A DNA stretch of 31,741 bases from a virus. Shown one piece after another: positions 14,170-21,806 of this stretch (position 1 is its first letter; each line of letters starts with the position of its first letter). Position numbers and translations under genes: made by a program. Below the pieces are notes generated by a model that searched no databases, was not told the origin of the DNA, and saw only the letters and a program-made list of their open reading frames with translations. The stretch spans positions 1-31,741 of IMG/VR virus record IMGVR_UViG_3300007511_001211. One strand, 5' to 3'.

Positions 14170-16071
14170 ATGGCTGACCAAAGCAATCAACAAAACGAAA
14201 ACAACCCACGCAACCAAGAATCTTCTTTGTTTAAGAGGCTGACACGGCTGTTTAGTGGTCCCATCGTAAATTACAATCAACCGTCTGTAACTCGGACTAC
14301 TGCTCGAACAGCAAAAAAATATACTTTTAAAACAAGTACGGGCAAAGAGTTCAAAAAGAAAGAATATTACAACCCCTTCTCCGGACTCCAAAGTAAAGTA
14401 TTGTTGAATCGTGATAAACAGATGCGATACACTGATTTTGATCAGATGGAATATACTCCGGAAATCGCCTCAGCTATGGACGTATATGCTGATGAAATTA
14501 CCACGTCTTCTGAGCTAACTAATTTGGTTCATATTGATTGTCATAACCGAGAAATAAAAGACATTGTTCATACCTTGTTATATACTGTTTTGAATGTGGA
14601 GTCAAATCTTTTTGGCTGGGCACGAAGTATGTGCAAATATGGTGACTATTATCTCTATCTGGATATCGACGATGAACTCGGGGTTACCAACGTTGTTCCT
14701 CTTCCCGTTAGAGAAGTTGAGAGAATAGAGGGCAAAGATCCAACAAATCCAAACTATATTCAATATTACTGGTCTGGCGATTCGCAGCCTGGAGTTACTT
14801 TTGAAAATTGGCAATTAGCCCACTTCCGTGTTCTGGGAGACGACAAGTATGTTCCATATGGTACGTCTGTTCTTGAGTCTGCTCGTCGTATATGGAGACA
14901 ACTAACTCTCCTAGAAGATGCCATGATGGCTTATCGTATTGTCCGCTCCCCTGAACGACGGGTATTTTACATTGACGTTGGGAATATCGCCGTAGAAGAT
15001 GTGGAACAATATATCGAACAAGTAAAAACTCAGATGAAGCGCAACCAAGTGGTGGATGCAGACACTGGACGGGTAGACCTTCGTTACAATCCCATGAGTA
15101 TTGACGAAGATTATTATATTCCTGTCCGTGCGGGGCAATCGTCGAGAATAGAGACCCTAGCCGGCGGAGCATTCACAGGAGATATTGACGATGTTAACTA
15201 TCTGAGGGACAAACTCTTTTCAGCACTGAAGATTCCGAAGGCTTATTTGGCGCAAGCGGATACAGTGGAGGACAAGACGACTCTAGCCCAAAAGGATATC
15301 CGCTTTGCTAGAACCATTCAAAGACTCCAAAGGGTTGTCCTTGCGGAGTTGGAGAAAATATGCATTATCCACTTATTCACCCTGGGGTATCGTGATAATG
15401 ATTTGACCAATTTTAGATTGAGCCTAAACAACCCGTCTAAGATTGCAGAACTACAAGAATTAGAGCACTTGAGAACCAAATTTGATATTGCGGGCACTGC
15501 TACGGAAGGTTACTTCTCTAGGCGCTGGGTCTATAAGAACATCTTTAAGCTTGACGATGATGAAATTGAGCGCATGATGTTCGAGCAATATACCGACTCC
15601 AAACATGCAGCAATGGTTGAGTCTGCTGGCGGCGCAGTTGGCGAGGCAGCAGGTGCAGCTATGACCGCTGGTCTCGGCGGAGGCGAAGAAGACCTAGGAG
15701 GCGAAGAAGACCTAGGAGGGGAAGACCTAGGAGGAGAGGACCTAGAAGGAGAAGGTGGCGATGAGGCCGGAGAAGAGGGACCACTCTTAGCAGAGCCAGG
15801 GCAAAGAGATGATTGGTATGTTCCAGTGGCTTCGGACCAGCGCCGCTCAGGAGCTAGAAAAAGAAGCTATCTGGCTAGTGCGGGAGAAAAGGCTGCCTAT
15901 CCCGGTCGTGAGAGACTATTTAAGGGTGTAGCCGATGGTTTGGGTCCATTGTCTCGGGGCATAACTGGCGAATCGATGGAAAGAGAAGAGAATCTAATTA
16001 CAGAAACTAATTTTGAGATTAAAAAACTAATATCAGATCTGGAAAAGAAATATGAAGGCGAAACACAATAA
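14170..16071 (+). CDS. gp20: Portal protein (T4 gp20-like)
   Basis: A 633-residue portal, longer than T4 gp20 (524). Recognisable gp20-type segments include MEYTPEIASAMDVYADEITT (about 97-116), a clip/wing region with RIVRSPERRVFYIDVG (about 257-272), and the AGQSSRIETLAGG and PKAYLAQAD segments (about 322-358) of the crown/stem. Portals form the dodecameric vertex ring that nucleates the prohead, docks terminase and joins the neck. The C-terminal extension from about 490 contains an acidic Gly/Glu/Asp/Leu repeat (about 503-530) that T4 lacks. The gene directly follows terminase and overlaps the next gene by 20 nt. Confidence 0.93.
   Translation: MADQSNQQNENNPRNQESSLFKRLTRLFSGPIVNYNQPSVTRTTARTAKKYTFKTSTGKEFKKKEYYNPFSGLQSKVLLNRDKQMRYTDFDQMEYTPEIASAMDVYADEITTSSELTNLVHIDCHNREIKDIVHTLLYTVLNVESNLFGWARSMCKYGDYYLYLDIDDELGVTNVVPLPVREVERIEGKDPTNPNYIQYYWSGDSQPGVTFENWQLAHFRVLGDDKYVPYGTSVLESARRIWRQLTLLEDAMMAYRIVRSPERRVFYIDVGNIAVEDVEQYIEQVKTQMKRNQVVDADTGRVDLRYNPMSIDEDYYIPVRAGQSSRIETLAGGAFTGDIDDVNYLRDKLFSALKIPKAYLAQADTVEDKTTLAQKDIRFARTIQRLQRVVLAELEKICIIHLFTLGYRDNDLTNFRLSLNNPSKIAELQELEHLRTKFDIAGTATEGYFSRRWVYKNIFKLDDDEIERMMFEQYTDSKHAAMVESAGGAVGEAAGAAMTAGLGGGEEDLGGEEDLGGEDLGGEDLEGEGGDEAGEEGPLLAEPGQRDDWYVPVASDQRRSGARKRSYLASAGEKAAYPGRERLFKGVADGLGPLSRGITGESMEREENLITETNFEIKKLISDLEKKYEGETQ
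15679..15744 (+). repeat. In-frame tandem repeat in the portal C-terminus
   Basis: Two identical 18-nt units (15679-15696 and 15697-15714, encoding GGEEDL) are followed by two 15-nt derivatives (15715-15729 and 15730-15744, encoding GGEDL). All units keep the frame. This looks like recent replication-slippage expansion adding a flexible acidic linker to the portal. Confidence 0.85.
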
Positions 16072-16885
16072 AAAAAGAAACACAGCTTTTGTCTACGAAG
16101 CTCTCATAAGGGAGATGTCAAAAGCGGTTTTAGTGGGAGATAGATCTCGCCAAAATAAAGTGCTAGAAATCTTAAAAAAGCATTTTAACGAAACGAGCCT
16201 GCTAGGAAAAGAACTGAGTTGTTATAAAGCCTTGACAGAATCAAAAGATCTTGATAAGTACACTGCTGAAAAAATGGTATATCGTGCCCGGCGTGAATAT
16301 GAAGACTTAGACAGCGTACAAATTTTTAAAGAACAGTCTCAAGTAATTAAAGCAATCAACAAAGAGGTTTCTTCTGAGGTATTTTCCAACTTTGTTCCGA
16401 ACTATAGATCTTATGCAACGATAGCTCAAATATTTAACAACAAAACGCCTGTTAAGAAAAAAGTTATTTTAGAACAAGAAGTAATAAAAAACATTACATC
16501 CAAAAAAGGAACCGAGGATCACACCCTAAAGCCCATTGATTCTCTGGTAGTGAAAACTTTCACCAAAAATTTCAATGATAAATATAAAGAACTTCTACCT
16601 GAGCAGAAAAAGCTTTTAGGAAAGTATATTTTCTCTTTTGGGCAGAACGAGGCAGACTTCAGGTTATTTATGGCTGAAGAATTGACCAGAATAAAAGAAG
16701 AGATACAGAATTCTCTAACTCTAGAAGAAGTTAGGTCTGATGACGAAATGGTGAAAAATACCAACCGAGTTCTTAAAGATATAGAACAATATAATGTTTC
16801 TATGATTAGAGAAGCGGATATTAAAAAAGTCCTTAAACTACAAAAACTTGTAAGCGAGTATTCGTCCGATGCCCCTGAAGATTAA
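16052..16885 (+). CDS. Conserved virion-cluster protein, unknown function
   Basis: A 277-residue, highly charged, almost entirely helical protein beginning MKAKHNKKRNTAFVYEALIREM. It overlaps the portal gene by 20 nt and the next gene by 17 nt, so it belongs to the head/packaging transcription unit. In T4 the space between portal and protease genes holds small prohead-core proteins (gp67, gp68). This protein is much larger and not visibly related. A scaffold-associated or internal core role is possible from its composition and position. I recall similar N-termini in marine myoviruses without a function. Confidence 0.7.
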   Translation: MKAKHNKKRNTAFVYEALIREMSKAVLVGDRSRQNKVLEILKKHFNETSLLGKELSCYKALTESKDLDKYTAEKMVYRARREYEDLDSVQIFKEQSQVIKAINKEVSSEVFSNFVPNYRSYATIAQIFNNKTPVKKKVILEQEVIKNITSKKGTEDHTLKPIDSLVVKTFTKNFNDKYKELLPEQKKLLGKYIFSFGQNEADFRLFMAEELTRIKEEIQNSLTLEEVRSDDEMVKNTNRVLKDIEQYNVSMIREADIKKVLKLQKLVSEYSSDAPED

Positions 16886-17408
16886 ACTCGGACAAGCTGC
16901 CATACCACCCCAGGCAACAGTAGAGCTTCAGGTCAGTAAAACCATGGGGGGGAATTTATTGATTAGTGACCACGAAAAGATGGATATAATCATCGTCCCT
17001 GCTCAGAATAAAATATCGACCTTACCAAAACTTTATGCTGGCGATAATATTTATGAGTACCAAAGGGATTTAATTGATTCTTTATATCGTGGAGGGGTAA
17101 TTGACCCAGAAGGTATCCAAGGGGGCGTAAGGTTTGGAGTTTTGGAGGCGTTTATGGCTGCGCCGGTTGATGATATCGATCCTGTCCAAGTCGCCCTTCT
17201 TGAAATTGAAAAATATATTAAGAAAACTATGGGCGAAGAAGTTAAAGCCCGAGAATACGATAAAAACATTGAGGACCGATTCACTGATCCTAACGCAGAA
17301 GAAAGCACAGAATACGGTGAAATAAAACCAGAAGAAGAAGAGGCTTATCGCCAATCGCAAGTCCAAGATCCAGCCTACACCTTTGTGGGGCAAGGTTATC
17401 TTTACTAG
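16869..17408 (+). CDS. Structural-cluster protein, unknown function
   Basis: A 179-residue protein with a basic N-terminus (MPLKIKLGQAAIPPQ), a mixed alpha/beta middle, a helix ending KKTMGEE, and an acidic tail rich in Glu and Tyr (about 135-179). I do not recognise a domain. The overlaps and spacing (17 nt into the previous gene, 8 nt before the next) tie it to the portal-protease block. Confidence 0.65.
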   Translation: MPLKIKLGQAAIPPQATVELQVSKTMGGNLLISDHEKMDIIIVPAQNKISTLPKLYAGDNIYEYQRDLIDSLYRGGVIDPEGIQGGVRFGVLEAFMAAPVDDIDPVQVALLEIEKYIKKTMGEEVKAREYDKNIEDRFTDPNAEESTEYGEIKPEEEEAYRQSQVQDPAYTFVGQGYLY

Positions 17409-17416
17409 GAAAAGCA

Positions 17417-17758
17417 GTGCTGGTCTATTTTATACTTTGTACCTATGGTTTAACTCAAATTTTAGTTTTTTCAACTCTGTTTGACAAAATCCGCCCAAGT
17501 CATCATTTTTTTCATTGCCCCATGTGCGTCGGCTTCTGGTCAGGTGTATTTCTTCTGCTCCTAAACCCGTTTACAGAACTATTTACATTTGATGTTTCGT
17601 TGATAAATGCTTTTTTGTTAGGGTGCTTGTCTTCTGGAACATCGTATGCGTTATGTATGCTCATATCGGACGGAGGATTTCAACATGAATACCGAACTAA
17701 AGGGAATGTGGACGCAAAAGTGGAGACTAAGACCAGTCGCCAGGTGTTGCAGGGGTAG
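17417..17758 (+). CDS. DUF1360-like small membrane protein
   Basis: A 113-residue protein with GTG start behind AGGA. Hydrophobic segments lie at about 2-18, 40-52 and 62-82. The short CPMCVGFWSG motif (about 34-43) closely resembles the CPWCxGFW signature of DUF1360 membrane proteins of bacteria and phages, whose function is unknown. The C-terminal 25 residues are polar. Its 3' end is overlapped by the 34-residue frame at 17685. A membrane protein in the head cluster could relate to prohead assembly on the membrane, as happens in T4, but that is inference. Confidence 0.65.
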   Translation: MLVYFILCTYGLTQILVFSTLFDKIRPSHHFFHCPMCVGFWSGVFLLLLNPFTELFTFDVSLINAFLLGCLSSGTSYALCMLISDGGFQHEYRTKGNVDAKVETKTSRQVLQG

Positions 17759-17789
17759 TAGTATCGTGCGGGTAGCGCCCGCACTCTAA
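17685..17789 (+). CDS. Possible 34-residue basic peptide ahead of the protease gene
   Basis: A 34-codon frame with ATG 8 nt after a strong GGAGG (17672-17676). It starts inside the end of the DUF1360-like gene and stops just where the ribosome-binding site of the protease gene begins. The product is basic and Trp/Arg/Cys-rich (MNTELKGMWTQKWRLRPVAR then a CC pair). T4 has small core genes in the same place (67 and 68), but there is no visible similarity. It could equally be a coupling leader for the protease gene. Confidence 0.4.
   Translation: MNTELKGMWTQKWRLRPVARCCRGSSIVRVAPAL
17766..17784 (+). promoter_or_regulatory. GC-rich 7-bp hairpin just before the protease ribosome-binding site
   Basis: GTGCGGG (17766-17772) pairs perfectly with CCCGCAC (17778-17784) around a 5-nt loop, 3 nt before the AAGGAG of the protease gene. 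No T-run follows, so it is not a classic terminator. A role in RNA processing or in controlling protease translation is plausible. Confidence 0.55.
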
Positions 17790-17799
17790 GGAGAAAACA

Positions 17800-18393
17800 A
17801 TGACTAAGAAATATGTCTTACAAGAGTTTATGAATCTGGATTATAGCGATGAACTTCTTACGGAAGAAGAGCGTGAAGGCAACAAGAGTGGTATCCACCT
17901 CGTTTTGGCAGGCAAAATTCAAGCCGCTGGTAAAAAGAACGGAAATGGACGTATTTACCCCCGACCCATTTTGGAACGGGAAATGAAAAACTATGAAAAG
18001 CTTGTCAAAGAAGGTCGAGCCATCGGCGAACTCGACCACCCTGACAGTTCCGTAGTAGAATTAAAAAATGCTAGCCACCTTGTCACAGAAGTGTGGTGGA
18101 AGGGCGACGATGTGATGGGAAAAATGAAAATTCTTAACACGCCCGCCGGTAAAATAGCCAAAGATCTCGTAAAGGGCGGCGTCCAGCTTGGTATTTCCAG
18201 TCGTGGACTGGGGTCTACCCGCCAAGAGGGCAGCACCACTATGGTTGAGGACGATTTTCAGCTTCTTTGCTTTGACTTGGTTTCGGAACCAAGCACTAGC
18301 GGGGCTTATTTGGTTGCCGAAGGCAAAGTGAACACCCACCTCACCAAGGCAGACCGTATCAACCGTGCCCTGAACGACGTTTTAGGGGATTAA
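17800..18393 (+). CDS. gp21: Prohead core protease (T4 gp21-like serine protease)
   Basis: A 197-residue protein, close to T4 gp21 (212). It shows the herpesvirus-type prohead-protease features: a conserved GNGRIYPR segment (48-55), His80 in GELDHP, and the serine motif GISSRG (131-136, Ser133/134), followed by a core strand LLCFDLVSEPS. The enzyme sits in the prohead core and cleaves scaffold, capsid and internal proteins at (L/I)-x-E sites before DNA packaging. This matters for the tagged small proteins elsewhere in the window. AAGGAG precedes the ATG, with a GC-rich hairpin just upstream. Confidence 0.93.
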   Translation: MTKKYVLQEFMNLDYSDELLTEEEREGNKSGIHLVLAGKIQAAGKKNGNGRIYPRPILEREMKNYEKLVKEGRAIGELDHPDSSVVELKNASHLVTEVWWKGDDVMGKMKILNTPAGKIAKDLVKGGVQLGISSRGLGSTRQEGSTTMVEDDFQLLCFDLVSEPSTSGAYLVAEGKVNTHLTKADRINRALNDVLGD

Positions 18394-18395
18394 TA

Positions 18396-19517
18396 ATGTC
18401 AGCCGGTTTTGGTGCCAGTGGTAGTGGCGGGCAAGGATTTGCCATTAAACTTGAGGCTGACGGTGATACAAAGCTAGGAAATAGCGATGGTGACTTGCAT
18501 CAAGTTACGGGCACCCTCCACTTAAACGACAATGTATTTTTCTTGGCGAACGGAAGGCTCGGCATCGGCACTGACTCCCCCGACTATACTTTGGATGTAG
18601 CTGGAAATATAGGGGTTGACGAAAGGATTTACCACAACGGAGATGCCGACACCTACATGATATTCACTGATAACAGGGTTCAATTTGAAGTAGGCAATCT
18701 CAAGATGCTTGGGATGCATAAGAAAGCGTCGGCCCCTCATCAAGTAACTGTCAATAGTAATAACAACAACGTTGACTTTGTTGTTAACAGCAACAATAGT
18801 AGTACATCTCCAATACTGAGGGCTGACGCATCTACCGCCAGAGTGGGAATCGGAACATCTTCCCCAGACGGACTCCTGCATCTCGACAACGGAACTTCCA
18901 ACACAGAGTTGATTATTGAAAAAGATGCTGGAACATCTGGGAGTATTGTGTTTCATAATGCGGGCACCCGAGAAGCAGAAATAGCTTATTCTACTGGCGA
19001 GGAAATTGAGGTACGCCATCATGTTGCGGATAAAGACATTACACTTAATGTTGTTTCCGGAAGTTCAGGTATGACGCTAGCCACAGCAGATGCGAGCACT
19101 AACGCATTTGTGGTAAATGGACAATTTGCACGAGGCACAGCAACAGCCAACCTTGGGTCAGGGACAACCTCTACGCTTGAGCCATTTGATGCCGAGGCTG
19201 GGGTCATTCTTTTAACGGTGTCCAGTGTCACGGTAAATCCAGCCGTAGGAGGGCATGTTTGTACCATCGCCGACGGCAAGGTCGCAGGACAGATATTAAC
19301 AGTTGTTTTGGTCACAACTGCTCTTGATGGGTCTGGGGGAGAGACTGATATGGGAGTAATTATCTTTCAGCCCGCCAACCAGTTAAACTCATCGGAAACA
19401 TCCACAGTCATGGGTGCGGCCCTCGGAGGGGAACCGCTGGGGGCTTCTTTTCAGTATATTTGGACAGGCAGCGCCTGGTGCCGTCTATCCACCAACCGAG
19501 CCGGCGGGAACGTATAA
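18396..19517 (+). CDS. Fibre-like beta-rich protein with GIGTxSP repeats
   Basis: A 373-residue protein rich in Gly, Ser, Thr, Asn. Two copies of the motif R-x-GIGT-D/S-SPD followed by L-x-L/V-D lie at about 54-68 and 149-164. This motif is common in phage tail-fibre and tail-spike shafts. The C-terminal third (about 245-373) looks like a separate beta-rich domain with a WTGSAWCRL segment near the end, perhaps for binding. I see no S74 autoprotease. It starts 2 nt after the prohead-protease gene, inside the head cluster, so a head fibre or capsid decoration is as likely as a tail fibre. Confidence 0.65.
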   Translation: MSAGFGASGSGGQGFAIKLEADGDTKLGNSDGDLHQVTGTLHLNDNVFFLANGRLGIGTDSPDYTLDVAGNIGVDERIYHNGDADTYMIFTDNRVQFEVGNLKMLGMHKKASAPHQVTVNSNNNNVDFVVNSNNSSTSPILRADASTARVGIGTSSPDGLLHLDNGTSNTELIIEKDAGTSGSIVFHNAGTREAEIAYSTGEEIEVRHHVADKDITLNVVSGSSGMTLATADASTNAFVVNGQFARGTATANLGSGTTSTLEPFDAEAGVILLTVSSVTVNPAVGGHVCTIADGKVAGQILTVVLVTTALDGSGGETDMGVIIFQPANQLNSSETSTVMGAALGGEPLGASFQYIWTGSAWCRLSTNRAGGNV

Positions 19518-19528
19518 CACGGGAGTGT

Positions 19529-19538
19529 ACTATATACT
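19529..19538 (+). promoter_or_regulatory. Variant of the putative promoter motif (ACTATATACT)
   Basis: It resembles the recurring ACTATTTAT motif with one or two changes. It sits 11 nt after the fibre-like gene's stop and 31 nt before the tag protein ATG at 19569. Weaker than the exact copies. Confidence 0.3.
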
Positions 19539-19568
19539 AAGTGCGTGGAAAACGCAAGAAAGAAATCT

Positions 19569-19955
19569 ATGAAAAAATCGGAACTTAAAAATATTATTAA
19601 AGAATGCGTCAAAGAAGTGATCTTTGAGGAAGGCGTCCTCTCGGGCATCATCTCGGAAGTAGCCCAGGGATTACAGGGTGCATCCTTGGTCCAAGAATCC
19701 ACACCACCGCCCAAGCCACAACGGCAAAATGTGTCGGAAGCCAAAAAGCAAGTTTTGTCAGCCATTGGGAACAATGGATATGACCATGTAAAACAGAAGT
19801 TTTCTAACCCTGAGCTTTTTGAAGGAACGACCCCGATACCTGGCGATAGCAAGGGTCCTTTAGCGGGAGTTGCCGGAGGTGACCCTGGAGTAGATATTAG
19901 TAACCTGCCTGGAATGGGCAAATGGGGAGCAGTTGCTTCCGGAATAAGAAAGTGA
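19569..19955 (+). CDS. MKKSEL-type tag protein in the head cluster
   Basis: A 128-residue protein starting MKKSELKNIIKECVKEVIFE, a shortened variant of the MKITK tag with the same K-S-x-L-x-x-I-I-K-E core. I-K-E is at residues 10-12 and a second candidate site (I-F-E) at 18-20. The rest is Gly/Pro/Ser-rich with little secondary structure (PPPKPQ near 48, several Gly-rich stretches), unlike the helical cargo of other tag proteins. An in-frame GTG at 19545 is an alternative start. Both have weak ribosome-binding sites. Its presence between protease and scaffold genes supports a head role for the tag family. Confidence 0.65.
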   Translation: MKKSELKNIIKECVKEVIFEEGVLSGIISEVAQGLQGASLVQESTPPPKPQRQNVSEAKKQVLSAIGNNGYDHVKQKFSNPELFEGTTPIPGDSKGPLAGVAGGDPGVDISNLPGMGKWGAVASGIRK

Positions 19956-19960
19956 AAGAA

Positions 19961-20266
19961 ATGAAAAGAAACAAATCATTCAAACGTAGTAGAAAACCAC
20001 GCATTAGAGGCTGTATTGTAGTTGAGGCTGATGAGTGCCGAGGTGACGCAGAAAAGATGGTGAGGAAATTTATAAAGAAGGTAAAGAGAGATGGAATTAT
20101 TGATGAGTTCAAAGACAGAACATATTATAAGAAGCCTTCTGTGCTTAAAGGAATCAGAAAAGCCACCAGACAAAGATTGATTGATAAGGTAAATAAGAAA
20201 AGACTAGAACTATTTACTCCGACTAATAAAAAAAGGTCGAACCCTAAAAGTGGGAGAAGAAAATAA
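19961..20266 (+). CDS. rpsU: Ribosomal protein bS21 homologue
   Basis: A 101-residue, very basic protein. Residues about 14-60 match bS21: a first strand (CIVVEA), a helix with FIKKVKRDGI, then DEFKDRTYYKKPS, corresponding to the F-K-x-x-x-x-x-G-V-x-x-E and R-x-x-Y-x-K-P core of bacterial S21, followed by a Lys/Arg-rich helix. It carries basic extensions at both ends (bacterial S21 is about 71 residues). S21 is a loosely held 30S subunit protein near the mRNA exit, and several environmental phages encode it, perhaps to bias translation to phage messages. I chose ATG 19961; an upstream in-frame ATG (19922) overlaps the previous gene. The stop overlaps the next start (TAATG). Confidence 0.75.
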   Translation: MKRNKSFKRSRKPRIRGCIVVEADECRGDAEKMVRKFIKKVKRDGIIDEFKDRTYYKKPSVLKGIRKATRQRLIDKVNKKRLELFTPTNKKRSNPKSGRRK

Positions 20267-20700
20267 TGGGAAGAAACTATTCATATGGCACTCCGGGTGT
20301 TTTAAATGTGGGTTCATATCAGGTGGCGGGACTACCCTACCTTTCTGGGTCAGAGGCGCTAGCGGCAAGTAACGAAGATAGACACACTTTTGACCCTCTT
20401 GCTAAGTCCGTTACAGTTGTTAATCATGGAGCGCACGCACTGAGAGTTCACTTTGTGCCAACTGGTGCAATGAACACTCCTGCAACAACTCATCACTATA
20501 TAACCGTATCAGGTGCAGCAGGGTTAGCCGCAGGTCATGCCTCCTCTGGAAGCAACTCAATTGTCCTAAATGGCAGAATGAAAGATTTATATATTTCACA
20601 ACCAGGCGGCGGGACAACTCAATACGACATTTATGCTGAGTTGACAAATATTTCATCGGGTGAAATGACAACCGTTACTGGCTCAGGAATATCTGATTAA
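20266..20700 (+). CDS. Beta-rich virion protein, possible capsid decoration protein
   Basis: A 144-residue protein rich in Gly, Ala, Ser, Thr and His with alternating strand patterns (SVTVVNHG, LRVHFVPTG, HHYITVSG, DLYISQPG, YDIYAELT), typical of a small beta-sandwich. There is no signal peptide or membrane segment. It lies directly before the scaffold and major capsid genes, where many phages place decoration or head-stabilising proteins. That function is inferred from fold and position. It overlaps the S21 gene by 1 nt. Confidence 0.55.
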   Translation: MGRNYSYGTPGVLNVGSYQVAGLPYLSGSEALAASNEDRHTFDPLAKSVTVVNHGAHALRVHFVPTGAMNTPATTHHYITVSGAAGLAAGHASSGSNSIVLNGRMKDLYISQPGGGTTQYDIYAELTNISSGEMTTVTGSGISD

Positions 20701-20740
20701 CTTTACTTGAGAAACACTTGGTCGATTGAACACACAAATA

Positions 20741-20750
20741 ACTATATATT
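20741..20750 (+). promoter_or_regulatory. Variant of the putative promoter motif (ACTATATATT)
   Basis: It differs by one base from ACTATTTATT. It is in an 84-nt gap, 35 nt before the scaffold gene ATG (20785), and is followed by the ribosome-binding site AAAGGGGG. This would allow separate transcription of the scaffold and capsid genes. Confidence 0.4.
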
Positions 20751-20784
20751 TTGATGTATTTTCATTTTTAAAGGGGGAACTTTA

Positions 20785-21789
20785 ATGTCAAATATGCTGG
20801 ATCAGGCAATCGTTGACGCCCAAGCACTTCGAGAAGCAGCTATCAAGAGTGCTGAAAAAGCGGTGGTTGAAAAATATGCCCCCGAAGTAAAACAAGCGAT
20901 TCAGCAGCTTTTGGAACAGGATCCAGGCGAAGAGGAAATGGGTCTAGACCCCCTGGCAGGAGAAGAGGAAGAGGAAAGTCCGATCATGGCTGACGTCCCT
21001 ATGTCCCACGACCCTGACCAAGCAGAAGAAGAAATAGTCGTTGTGGATCTTGATCAGATTATTGCTGCTGCCGAAGACGACGCTGACGCAGGCGAAGAAG
21101 AATTTGAGCTTGGGCGGGATGATCTAGCTGCCGAGGTGGGTATTGACTTAGAAGAGCCCATCGCCGCAGCAAATAGAGATGATGAAATCGAAATCAACGA
21201 AAATGAGTTGATGGATATGTTTAAAGAAATGCTTGTTGTTGACGTAGACGAGCAAGATATAAAAGTTGCCGAAGAGGCTGTTGAGGCTGAAAAGGAAGAA
21301 GAGGCTGAAGAAGAAGTTTTTGTAGCATCTGTCGCCGATGACGGAATGGATAAAAAAGACATAGAAGATGCAAGCAGAGAAACAGCCCGCCTTCAGATGA
21401 AGAATGAGCAACTGACGAAACAAAACAAAGAATTAAAGAGCCTTATCATTAAGGTTAAAGATAGATTAGAAGAAGTTAACCTATCAAATGCTAGGTTACT
21501 ATATGCGAATCGTGTTCTACAAGACACCTCCTTGAATGAGCAGCAAAAAACTAAAATTGCTGAGTTGGTCGGTGGCGCACGGTCGGTGGAAGAAGCGAAG
21601 ATGGTCTTTGAGACCCTTCAAAAGACAATGGCGGGTAATTCTGGAAAGAAATCCACACAATCGTTGTCTGAAGCAGTATCAAGAAGATCTTCAGTTATTC
21701 TTAGTGGACGCCGCACGGAAGAAAACACCGACGGTAATCCGGTAGTAAATCGCTGGGCTACGCTCGCAGGTATAAACAATAAAAAATAA
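20785..21789 (+). CDS. gp22: Prohead scaffolding core protein (T4 gp22-like)
   Basis: A 334-residue, strongly acidic, helical protein with long Glu/Asp-rich stretches (about 47-200) and a coiled coil at about 192-240, ending in a basic, Ser-rich tail. Composition, size class and position directly before the major capsid gene fit T4 gp22 (269 residues), the assembly core that the prohead protease degrades. L-R-E-A at residues 15-18 and L-L-E near 44 fit the protease's (L/I)-x-E consensus. Overall sequence similarity to T4 is not obvious by eye. Confidence 0.82.
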   Translation: MSNMLDQAIVDAQALREAAIKSAEKAVVEKYAPEVKQAIQQLLEQDPGEEEMGLDPLAGEEEEESPIMADVPMSHDPDQAEEEIVVVDLDQIIAAAEDDADAGEEEFELGRDDLAAEVGIDLEEPIAAANRDDEIEINENELMDMFKEMLVVDVDEQDIKVAEEAVEAEKEEEAEEEVFVASVADDGMDKKDIEDASRETARLQMKNEQLTKQNKELKSLIIKVKDRLEEVNLSNARLLYANRVLQDTSLNEQQKTKIAELVGGARSVEEAKMVFETLQKTMAGNSGKKSTQSLSEAVSRRSSVILSGRRTEENTDGNPVVNRWATLAGINNKK

Positions 21790-21806
21790 AAGGAGATTTT
21801 TTTATT

